Below are positions 1-6,010 of a stretch of 12,835 nucleotides of DNA, piece by piece. The DNA is taken from assembly GCA_002387005.1 (NCBI GenBank), contig DGKN01000070.1, positions 27,362-40,196 on the forward strand, written 5' to 3'. Position 1 is the stretch's first letter, and each line of letters starts with the position of its first letter. Position numbers and translations under genes: made by a program. The notes below the pieces were generated by a model. It had not been told where the DNA came from, ran no database searches, and was given only the letters and a program-made list of their open reading frames with translations. The stretch comes from Propionibacteriaceae bacterium UBA4569 (GTDB lineage: Bacteria; Actinomycetota; Actinomycetes; Propionibacteriales; Propionibacteriaceae).

Positions 1-709
1 CCGCCCCGCCGATCGCCAACCGGGGCGCGATCTGTTCGTCGAAGTATCCCTGGTCGCTGATCGGGCCAGCGATCCGCAGGCCCATCCCAGCCGCGCGCGC
101 CGCGTCGATGGCGACGTGCAAACCCTTCTCGGGCGTGATGCGCGCGGCCCACACCGCCGCCGGCGAGCCCGTCGCGGTGGCCGTCCACCGGGACAGGTCG
201 ATGCCGTTGTGCACGACGCCCACCGGCACCGGGTCGAGCCACTCACGCCAACCTGCCGCGTTGAACTCGGAGACGCTGACCCAACGGTGCCGGGCTCCGG
301 GCCGCCAACCGGACACCTGCACCACCCGACGGACACGCTCCAGCGTCGCCGGCGTGTGCAGGACGGTCAGCATCGCAGCGTCCGGGAGCGCCCAGTACGG
401 CACCGGGGACAGGCTGTTGTTCAACACCACGTCGTGACCCGCGGCCTGCTCGCACGAGCGCAGCGTCGCCTGGTCGAGCCTTTGGTCGTCCCCCTGCGAA
501 CTGCCCGGGCTCCAGACGAAGGATGCAGGCATCATCTCCGCCACCCGCACCCGAGGGTGCATGACCGTGCTGCCCTGCTTGCAGTAGAGCGTGACGTCAT
601 GACCGCGGGACGCGAGCTGCGCGCACACGATCGCCGTGTGGGCCTCGAGCCCGCCACGGTATGGCTCCGCGATCGGGTGATGCATGTGTCCCAGTACGGC
701 AATCCTCAC
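1..709 (-). CDS. GT4-family glycosyltransferase, partial (C-terminus beyond the left edge)
   Basis: Reading the minus strand from a GTG at 709 gives an unbroken frame of 236 codons to the window edge. The first residues (MRIAVLGHMHHP) form the opening beta strand of a GT-B fold, followed by a GG-x-E-x-H segment typical of GT4 acceptor domains. Near residue 180 comes VVHNGID, and near residue 200 ARITPEKGLHVAIDAA, the R-x-x-x-EKG signature that opens the nucleotide-sugar binding domain of GT4 retaining transferases. The downstream E-x7-E donor motif lies outside the window. GT4 enzymes act in the cytoplasm, transferring a sugar from a nucleotide-sugar to a lipid, protein or glycan. The acceptor cannot be told from this sequence. 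An in-frame TGA just upstream rules out a longer start. The gene is divergent from the GT2 gene at 793, with 83 bp between them that could carry both promoters. I am sure of the family and unsure of the substrate. Confidence 0.93.
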   Translation of the reverse strand, partial: MRIAVLGHMHHPIAEPYRGGLEAHTAIVCAQLASRGHDVTLYCKQGSTVMHPRVRVAEMMPASFVWSPGSSQGDDQRLDQATLRSCEQAAGHDVVLNNSLSPVPYWALPDAAMLTVLHTPATLERVRRVVQVSGWRPGARHRWVSVSEFNAAGWREWLDPVPVGVVHNGIDLSRWTATATGSPAAVWAARITPEKGLHVAIDAARAAGMGLRIAGPISDQGYFDEQIAPRLAIGGA

Positions 710-780
710 GTGCGCAGCATGGCAGCGAATTGCCTGCCAACTACCCCACCACCCCGCAAGCCCACCCCAATACCGCCCCT

Positions 781-790
781 AGGGAGGGGA
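781..790 (+). promoter_or_regulatory. Shine-Dalgarno of the GT2 gene
   Basis: The purine-rich stretch AGGGAGGGGA ends two bases before the ATG at 793, with its GGAGG-like core about seven bases away. It decides the start of a frame that would otherwise be open from 661. Confidence 0.7.
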
Positions 791-792
791 CG

Positions 793-1614
793 ATGACTTC
801 GGTTTCGGTGCTTGTCATCACCCATCGACGCGACGACCACCTGCTCAACCAGCAACGCGCCCTGCAGCGGGTTCGCGGCTGGGACGAGGCGGTGGTCACA
901 TTCATCAACCAGCCCAACGTCCCCTGGGCTGCTGCACCGCCCCGCGTCCGGGTCGAACACCTGACCGCCGACGGGTTGGCTTTGGCGCAGGCCCGCAACC
1001 ACGCCGCCCGCGCCGGTCGCGGCGAGGTGCTGATCTTCCTGGACGTCGACTGCCTCCCCGGGTCGGGGACGATCGCCCGGCTCGCTGCCGAATGCCAACC
1101 GGGGCGGGTGGTGATGGCCGAGCCGCGCTACCTGCCCCCGAGCTGGACGCCGAACACGAGCCCCGAGTCGGTCGCCTTGCCCCACCACTCCCGGGCCGGG
1201 TTGCCGGTGGGCCGAACCGATGCCTGGCACATGTTCTGGTCGCTCGGCTTCGCGATGCGGGCGGACGATTTCGCGTCCGTGGGCGGATTCGACGAGGGTT
1301 ACAGCGGCTATGGCGGGGAAGACACCGACTTCGCGTTCGCCTGCCGACGCGCGGGCCTGGAGCTGTGGCTGTCATCCGCGCCGGTCTTCCACCAGGCCCA
1401 CGCCGTGCACCGGCCACCGCTGCAACACACATCCAGCATCGTCATCAACGCCCGCCGATTCCGTGAGCGCTGGGGCACCTGGCCGATGGAGGGCTGGCTG
1501 GCGGCGCTGGCCTCACGCGGGCTGGTCGCCTGGGGCGACGACTACCTTGAGCTGCTGCGCGAGCCCACCGCCCAAGAGCTGGCCGACTCGCTGGTTCCCG
1601 ATGCCCGTTTCTAG
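793..1614 (+). CDS. GT2-type glycosyltransferase (GT-A fold, galactosyltransferase-like C-terminal motif)
   Basis: The product is 273 residues. The frame is open further upstream, but the ATG at 793 follows a purine-rich Shine-Dalgarno at 781-790 and begins the first GT-A strand (SVSVLVITHRRDD), so I chose it. Visible motifs are the metal-binding DVD at residues 84-86 and GGFDEGYSGYGGEDTDF at 164-180, which resembles the Glyco_transf_7C type of catalytic segment with its ED pair, followed by a His near 203 (HQAHAVH). Enzymes of this kind invert at a nucleotide-sugar and add single residues to a glycan or glycolipid. There is no membrane span, so it is probably cytosolic or peripheral. Its last 34 codons, stop included, overlap the MurG-like gene on the other strand tail to tail. 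Together with its GT neighbours it suggests surface-glycan synthesis; donor and acceptor are unknown. Confidence 0.92.
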   Translation: MTSVSVLVITHRRDDHLLNQQRALQRVRGWDEAVVTFINQPNVPWAAAPPRVRVEHLTADGLALAQARNHAARAGRGEVLIFLDVDCLPGSGTIARLAAECQPGRVVMAEPRYLPPSWTPNTSPESVALPHHSRAGLPVGRTDAWHMFWSLGFAMRADDFASVGGFDEGYSGYGGEDTDFAFACRRAGLELWLSSAPVFHQAHAVHRPPLQHTSSIVINARRFRERWGTWPMEGWLAALASRGLVAWGDDYLELLREPTAQELADSLVPDARF

Positions 1615-2628
1615 GGGCTGCCGCGGGCTGGCCACCTCCTCCAACAGCTCGCGCACCCGGCGTCCGAAGACCTTCCGGGACACCAGCAGGGCATCGGGGA
1701 GCACGCGTCCGTCGAGGTTGCTGGCCAGCAGACCCGGCCAGTCGGCGTCGTCCCAGCTCTCCACCAGCGGGACGCCCAAGCGCTCGTGCAGCTGGCGGGC
1801 GAACACGAGTTGTTCGTCGTGGGGACGCATCTCCGGCGCGAGGACGACGGGCCGACGGGCGGCCGCGGCGGCGGCGATCGTGTTGTGGCCAGCCCCGCAG
1901 ACCACCACCTCGGCCCGTTGCAACCACTCGAGCGGGTTGGGCACCCAGCCGTGCAGGTGCAGGTTGTCGACCCCGGCCAGGGCGGGGATGTCCCCCGTTG
2001 GCCCCAGGACGTGCCACTGCCGGTGCGGGGTCTGTCGGGCGGCGCGCATCAGGTGGGCGAGGTCAACCCCTCGTCCGCCGGCCCCGGAGACGACGGTCAC
2101 CACGCCGGGTTCCGGCGCCACGTCGGGCAGGTGCGGGTGGTCGTCCGGCATGCCCAGCCATCGGGTCTTGTTGGCCCACGCGAACTCCGGTTGCTCGAGC
2201 TCGCGCGGGTAGTACGCGAACAACCGCTCCGACAGCGAATACGCCAGCTCGTGCGGTGGGTCGGTGCGATCGCCCGGCATCCGGCGGTGCAGGACGGGGT
2301 ACCCGGCGAGGTGGCAGAAGGTGGCCGCCTCCACCGACACGTCAACCATCACCAGGTCGGGGTCGACGTCGTCCAGCACTTGGTGCAGCGCACTGAACCT
2401 ACGCCTGACCTGAGCCGTGGTGGGGGTCCAGTGGAAGGGAGAACTCGACGGTTGCACGTGATCGTCACCCGGGACGACGTCCGGCGGCAGCTCGACGTCC
2501 GCGCCCCGGCCACCGACGACGACCACCTGCGCCACTCCGAGCGACGCCAGCCGGCGGGCATGGCGCAGGTGCCCGCTGCCATGGTGGTGGGCGTAGTAGA
2601 CGAGAGTGAGCGGAGCGGCCACCAGCAC
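1513..2628 (-). CDS. MurG-like GT-B glycosyltransferase
   Basis: The product is 371 residues from a GTG at 2628; a second GTG two codons later is an equally possible start. No strong Shine-Dalgarno is visible. The N-terminus has a glycine/histidine loop (YYAHHHGSGHLRHA, residues 11-24) comparable with the GT28/MurG acceptor loop that follows the first strand. The C-terminal half carries VVVCGAGHNTIAAAAAARRPVVLAP at about 241-265, then a PHDEQLVFARQL segment at 269-280, the usual nucleotide-sugar site of GT1/GT28 enzymes. It probably transfers a sugar from a UDP- or similar donor to a lipid or surface-glycan acceptor. The last 33 residues (339-371) lie opposite the end of the GT2 gene, beyond what the fold needs, so they may be an acquired extension after loss of an earlier stop. 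The pairing with two other GTs argues for a shared glycan pathway. I see no reason to call it MurG itself: no division-cluster neighbours are present. Confidence 0.88.
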   Translation of the reverse strand: MLVAAPLTLVYYAHHHGSGHLRHARRLASLGVAQVVVVGGRGADVELPPDVVPGDDHVQPSSSPFHWTPTTAQVRRRFSALHQVLDDVDPDLVMVDVSVEAATFCHLAGYPVLHRRMPGDRTDPPHELAYSLSERLFAYYPRELEQPEFAWANKTRWLGMPDDHPHLPDVAPEPGVVTVVSGAGGRGVDLAHLMRAARQTPHRQWHVLGPTGDIPALAGVDNLHLHGWVPNPLEWLQRAEVVVCGAGHNTIAAAAAARRPVVLAPEMRPHDEQLVFARQLHERLGVPLVESWDDADWPGLLASNLDGRVLPDALLVSRKVFGRRVRELLEEVASPRQPLETGIGNQRVGQLLGGGLAQQLKVVVAPGDQPA

Positions 2629-2730
2629 AGAATAGGAGCGAGGATGCCCGCTTTCCTAGCGCCAGAGGGGGGTGTTCGCGCGGTGGGGCTGGATCCCTGC
2701 ACCCGTGGCCTTTGCGGCCGATGCCTGGGA

Positions 2731-2736
2731 CATAAT
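2731..2736 (+). promoter_or_regulatory. Possible -10 box upstream of the small membrane-protein gene
   Basis: CATAAT matches the -10 consensus at five of six positions, within a 240-bp stretch between the MurG-like gene and the small ORF. No convincing -35 sits at 16-18 bp. Apart from this I see nothing certain in 2629-2868; the same frame as the small ORF is open from 2767 but without a ribosome site there. Confidence 0.25.
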
Positions 2737-2868
2737 GCCTAGCCGCGCCTAAGTTTGCAATACTAGATGAGCCTGAAGGACGGCTGTTGGCTGCCCCTGT
2801 TCGCACGGGTGGGCGCGCTGGTGGCACCTAGCCTGTTGGTACTCCCTCACCAGCTGAAAGGCGTTCCA

Positions 2869-3195
2869 ATGGCACACACCGTCCCGGGCGGACTTGGGGT
2901 GCTGTGCTGCGCCCTGACTGCCTGCTGGACGACGTCGTCCTCGGTGGCCGCGCTGCTTGGCGGCGAGGATGCACGAGCCGTGTGGTTCGCCGTGGCGAGT
3001 GCGCTGGCGATCTGGGGAGCCGGGCTGTGCTGGTTCTTGCTGGTGCGACCTGTGCGGGTGCTGGTCCGTCATCCCAAACCGTCGACCAATCTCACGGCCT
3101 CCTCAGCTGGCCTGCCGGTGCTGGCGACGTGCCCGTTGGCCGCGCAGGAAGCTGACAGCAGCGAAACCGAGCAGCGTTCGGTTCCCGCCGCCTGA
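2869..3195 (+). CDS. Small hypothetical membrane protein, two predicted spans
   Basis: The product is 108 residues from ATG 2869, chosen because AAAGG (2857-2861) lies seven bases upstream. An in-frame ATG at 2767 would add 34 residues but has no ribosome site. I recognise no family. Two hydrophobic stretches are visible, at about residues 7-30 (LGVLCCALTACW and onward) and about 36-63 (AVWFAVASALAIWGAG and onward), with a basic loop after the second (RPVRVLVRHPK) that would face the cytoplasm. The tail is hydrophilic and Ser/Thr-rich. Third codon positions are mostly G or C in the first two thirds, as in the surrounding real genes, which supports coding. It stands alone between the MurG-like gene and eamA. 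A non-coding interpretation remains possible. Confidence 0.5.
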   Translation: MAHTVPGGLGVLCCALTACWTTSSSVAALLGGEDARAVWFAVASALAIWGAGLCWFLLVRPVRVLVRHPKPSTNLTASSAGLPVLATCPLAAQEADSSETEQRSVPAA

Positions 3196-3380
3196 GTTTC
3201 GCTCTGCCCACGCGGGATGCCTGGGCTTGGGCGCCCCGGCCAGGTGCTCGGCCTCGGTGCCATTGGTGGGCGGTTGCCACGGTGTGCTGATGTCGGCAAC
3301 GCCATGGGACGCATGTCGCCCTGCCGTCGACTTCTGCGATGGTGGTCGGCGCGGGCTCCCTCCCGCGGAGACACCAGGAT

Positions 3381-3387
3381 GAGGAGG
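3381..3387 (+). promoter_or_regulatory. Shine-Dalgarno of eamA-like gene
   Basis: GAGGAGG ends three bases before the ATG at 3391. The spacing is short, but this start aligns with the N-terminus of E. coli EamA (MSRKD there, MPRKD here). An in-frame ATG at 3379 is the alternative. Confidence 0.6.
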
Positions 3388-3390
3388 CCC

Positions 3391-4305
3391 ATGCCACGCA
3401 AGGACGTCGGCCTGGCCGCGTTGGTCATCTGCATCTGGGGCGTGAACTTCGTCTGCGCCAATCTTGCGATGGAGTCGCTGCCGCCGCTGTTCATGGCGGC
3501 GGTCCGGTTCACGCTCGTCGCCCTGCCCGCGGTCTTCTTCGTCAAGCCCCCGGCCGTCGGGTGGAAGCCCGTCGTCGCGTCCGGGCTGTGCATGGGAGCC
3601 GTGCAGTTCGGGTTGCTGTACACGGCCATGAACCTCGGACTGCCCGCCGGTCTCGCCTCCCTGGTGCTGCAGGTGCAGAGCCTGTTCACGGTGGCGCTGG
3701 CCGCTTTCATACTCGGAGAGCACCCTACGACGGTGCAGGTCTTCGGCATCCTGGTCGGGATCCTCGGGATGGGCGTGGTCGGCTGGCAGTACCTCGCGCA
3801 CGCACCCGTGCTGCCCTTCGCGCTGGCGGTGCTGGCCGCGCTCGGGTGGGCCGCCGGCAATATCGTCACCCGGCGCCACCCACCCCGCAGCGGGTTCTCC
3901 CTGGTGATCTGGTCGGCGCTGGTGCCACCGATCCCGTTGCTGCTCGGCTCGATGGTGCTGGAGGGCCCGATGGCCGGATTCCACGGCTTGGCGCACCTGA
4001 GCCTGCGCTCGGCGCTGGGCGTGGCCTTCGTGACCTATGGCGCCTCCATGGTCGGCTACGGCCTGTGGAACCTGCTGCTGAGCAGGCATTCGGCGGCCAC
4101 CGTCTCGCCCTGGTCGATGTTCGTCCCGGTGGTTGGAGCGATCACCGCCTGGTTCTACAACGGCGAGGTCCCCACCCCAATGGGCATTCTGGGCGCCGCC
4201 ATCACCGTCGCCGGCGTGCTGTTGGCCCTTGGGGTGGGAAACCGTCTGTTCGCCCGTGCCGACGTTCCCGACCCCGAACCAGTCACCGAGCCCCCCGGCC
4301 TGTGA
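3391..4305 (+). CDS. eamA: EamA-family (DMT superfamily) exporter, O-acetylserine/cysteine exporter type
   Basis: The product is 304 residues, the usual size for a ten-span drug/metabolite transporter made of two EamA repeats. From memory of the E. coli EamA (YdeD) sequence, several stretches match closely: WGVNFV near residue 16, AAVRFTLVALPAVFFV near 36-51, PAGLASLVLQVQSLFT near 85-100, GWAAGNI near 151, SLVIWSALVPPIPLL near 170, and VPVVG near 247. E. coli EamA exports cysteine and O-acetylserine, so export of thiol amino acids or related metabolites across the cytoplasmic membrane is a reasonable inference, though DMT substrates diverge widely. The frame is open upstream to 3217; the start was set by the ribosome site and by alignment with EamA. 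The C-terminal tail is short, acidic and proline-rich. It appears monocistronic. Confidence 0.9.
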   Translation: MPRKDVGLAALVICIWGVNFVCANLAMESLPPLFMAAVRFTLVALPAVFFVKPPAVGWKPVVASGLCMGAVQFGLLYTAMNLGLPAGLASLVLQVQSLFTVALAAFILGEHPTTVQVFGILVGILGMGVVGWQYLAHAPVLPFALAVLAALGWAAGNIVTRRHPPRSGFSLVIWSALVPPIPLLLGSMVLEGPMAGFHGLAHLSLRSALGVAFVTYGASMVGYGLWNLLLSRHSAATVSPWSMFVPVVGAITAWFYNGEVPTPMGILGAAITVAGVLLALGVGNRLFARADVPDPEPVTEPPGL

Positions 4306-4349
4306 GCGCCGGGCCCGGACGCGCCCCTTCCCGCCCGCCGATCCGCTGA

Positions 4350-4399
4350 GACGCCCAGACCCCCCTGTCTTCCCACCATCTCAGGTGCCCCTGGGCGTC
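4350..4399. repeat. 9-bp perfect inverted repeat between eamA and tetR
   Basis: GACGCCCAG (4350-4358) is matched by CTGGGCGTC (4391-4399) across a 32-base loop. It lies 44 bp after the eamA stop and ends 14 bp before the tetR -35 box. It could end the eamA transcript or bind a regulator. There is no T-tract, so it is not a textbook terminator. Confidence 0.45.
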
Positions 4400-4412
4400 A
4401 TCTCCGCCACCC

Positions 4413-4441
4413 TTGACATCGGCTGAACGCACGTTCAGACT
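4413..4441 (+). promoter_or_regulatory. Promoter of the tetR-ABC operon
   Basis: A perfect -35 box TTGACA (4413-4418) is followed after 17 bp by CAGACT (4436-4441), a 3-of-6 match to the -10 consensus. Transcription would then begin about seven bases on, at or next to the GTG at 4449, giving a leaderless mRNA. An ORF caller could take the TTG of this -35 box as a start codon, which I consider wrong. Confidence 0.55.
4423..4438. promoter_or_regulatory. TetR operator site 1
   Basis: CTGAACGCACGTTCAG is a palindrome with perfect 7-bp arms around a 2-bp centre. It lies between the -35 and -10 elements, so a bound dimer would block RNA polymerase. Size and symmetry are those of TetR-family operators. 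That the adjacent TetR binds it is inference from position. Confidence 0.75.
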
Positions 4442-4442
4442 A

Positions 4443-4458
4443 TTGAACGTGCGTTCAA
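4443..4458. promoter_or_regulatory. TetR operator site 2
   Basis: TTGAACGTGCGTTCAA is a second palindrome with 7-bp arms and a 2-bp centre. Its reverse complement differs from site 1 only in the two end bases. Its centre is 20 bp from that of site 1, about two helical turns, so two dimers would sit on the same face. It covers the presumed transcription start and the GTG start codon. Confidence 0.75.
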
Positions 4459-5120
4459 ACCCCGCCGACCTGACCACCGAGGCCCGCATCCGTGCCGCTG
4501 CCGTCGAGCTCTTCGGCGAGCAGGGCTTCCCGCACACAACGATCCGTCAGATCGCCGAGCGGGCAGGGGTTTCGGCGCCACTCGTGATGCACCACTTCGG
4601 GTCCAAGGACAAGCTGCGCGAGGCCTGCGACAACTGGGCGATGGAGGCCCTCTCGCAGGAGACCGCCTTCCTCTCCCTTGGCTCGATGCCCACCATGGAC
4701 ACCTACATCGAGCAGCACCCCGAGTACCGGACGCTGATGGCCTACCTCGTCTCGGGCCTTCGCGCCGGCGGCCCCACCGCCGACCGGATCTTCGACCGCC
4801 TGATGGAGACCTCCACCGAGATGGTCGACCAGGCCGTCGAGGCGGGCGTCATGCGCCTACCCGACGACCGGGAGGCCGCGGTCGCCTATCTGGTCGCCTC
4901 CTCCTGTGGAGTGATGCTGCTCGGTTCCCAGTTCAGCCGCCACCTCGGCGGCACCGCGCTGACAGACCACCAGGTCGTCCACCGCTACAGCGCCGCCACC
5001 ACCGATCTGCTCACCCACGGCGTCTTCACCGCCGAGTACCGCGACGCCCTGCTGGCCTCACTCGGGCAGGCCGATGAGCAAACCACCACCAGCACCATCA
5101 CGCAGGAAGAACGGAAATGA
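4449..5120 (+). CDS. TetR/AcrR-family transcriptional repressor of the adjacent ABC transporter
   Basis: The product is 223 residues from GTG 4449. The N-terminal TetR helix-turn-helix is clear at about residues 9-56: [16 protein letters not shown], then [27 protein letters not shown], including the H-F-x-S-K-D-K-L signature at the end of the domain. The rest is an all-helical ligand and dimerisation domain without recognisable identity. I prefer GTG 4449 to the in-frame TTG at 4413 because the latter is the -35 box and because residue 1 then falls eight residues before the first HTH helix. A TTG at 4443 is also possible. Its stop overlaps the ABC ATPase start by 4 bp (ATGA). Genes of this layout usually repress their own operon until the exported compound, or a related ligand, releases the protein. 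Confidence 0.92.
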   Translation: MRSNPADLTTEARIRAAAVELFGEQGFPHTTIRQIAERAGVSAPLVMHHFGSKDKLREACDNWAMEALSQETAFLSLGSMPTMDTYIEQHPEYRTLMAYLVSGLRAGGPTADRIFDRLMETSTEMVDQAVEAGVMRLPDDREAAVAYLVASSCGVMLLGSQFSRHLGGTALTDHQVVHRYSAATTDLLTHGVFTAEYRDALLASLGQADEQTTTSTITQEERK

Positions 5121-6010
5121 CCCAGAACGCGATCGAGGTCCATGGCCTCGTCAAGACTTTCGGACCCACCCGCGCGCTGGACGGGTTGACGATGCAGGTC
5201 GCCACCGGTCAGGTGCACGGCTTCCTCGGGCCCAATGGCTCGGGCAAGTCCACCGCCATCCGGGTGTTGCTGGGCCTGTTGCGGGCCGACTCCGGCACCG
5301 CGTCCCTGCTCGGTGGCGACCCCTGGGCCGACGCGCCCAGCCTGCACCGCAGGTTGGCCTATGTTCCCGGCGACGTGAACCTGTGGCCGAACCTGACCGG
5401 CGGCGAGGCGATCGACGTGCTCGGACGCTCCCGCGGTGGCCTCAACCCCACCCGCCGCGCCGAACTGATCGACAAGTTCGACCTCGACCCGCGCAAGAAG
5501 GGCCGCACCTACTCCAAGGGCAACCGGCAGAAGGTCGCCCTGGTCGCCGCGCTCGCGTCCGACGTCGAACTGTTGTTGCTGGACGAACCCACCAGCGGCC
5601 TGGACCCCCTGATGGAGCGGATCTTCACCGACGAGATCCTCGCCGACAAGGCCCGCGGACGCACCGTGCTGCTCAGCTCACACATCCTGTCGGAGGTTGA
5701 GAAGCTGTGTGACCACGTCAGCCTGATCCGCGCCGGACGCATCATCGAGACCGGGACGCTGAGCGACCTGCGCCACCTCCACCGACTGGACATCACCGCC
5801 GATCTCGACCGTCTTCCCGCCGAGGACCTGCACCACCTGCCCGGCGTCCACGACCTGGCGATCACCGGCAACACGCTGTCCGCGCACGTCGACGCCGATG
5901 ACCTGAACGGACTGCTGGCGGCGCTGACCAGCTGCGGAGTGCGCTCGCTGACGTCCACCCCGCCATCGCTGGAAGAGCTCTTCCTCTCCCACTACGAGGG
6001 GACGAAGTGA
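5117..6010 (+). CDS. ABC transporter ATP-binding protein (drug/antibiotic export type)
   Basis: The product is 297 residues. Walker A is GPNGSGKST at 38-46, the signature loop is YSKGNRQK at 132-139, Walker B is LLLLDEP at 152-158, the D-loop SGLD at 160-163 and the H-loop His at 189. The Q-loop position reads VPGDV (83-87), with Gly in place of the usual Gln; from memory, some actinobacterial exporter ATPases have this too. The C-terminal 80 residues form the regulatory extension common in DrrA-like export ATPases. It hydrolyses ATP at the inner face of the membrane to drive the permease encoded next. Translation is probably coupled: ATGA overlap with tetR upstream and TGATG junction with the permease downstream. 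Confidence 0.95.
   Translation: MTQNAIEVHGLVKTFGPTRALDGLTMQVATGQVHGFLGPNGSGKSTAIRVLLGLLRADSGTASLLGGDPWADAPSLHRRLAYVPGDVNLWPNLTGGEAIDVLGRSRGGLNPTRRAELIDKFDLDPRKKGRTYSKGNRQKVALVAALASDVELLLLDEPTSGLDPLMERIFTDEILADKARGRTVLLSSHILSEVEKLCDHVSLIRAGRIIETGTLSDLRHLHRLDITADLDRLPAEDLHHLPGVHDLAITGNTLSAHVDADDLNGLLAALTSCGVRSLTSTPPSLEELFLSHYEGTK

Noticed and set aside
116..796. Long plus-strand frame of 226 codons over the left edge
   Set aside because: It is antisense to the GT4 gene, has an Arg/Pro/His-rich composition and no domain; the minus strand encodes clear GT4 motifs.
1786..2742. Plus-strand 318-codon frame
   Set aside because: Antisense shadow of the MurG-like gene; low-complexity composition and no motif.
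3269..3303. Imperfect inverted repeat before eamA (GGCGGTTGCC and GGCAACGCC)
   Set aside because: Only six continuous pairs with a 16-base loop and a bulge; not strong enough in DNA this rich in GC to call an element.
3103..4089. Minus-strand 328-codon frame opposite eamA
   Set aside because: Gln/Arg/His-rich translation typical of an antisense frame in GC-rich DNA; the plus strand matches EamA.
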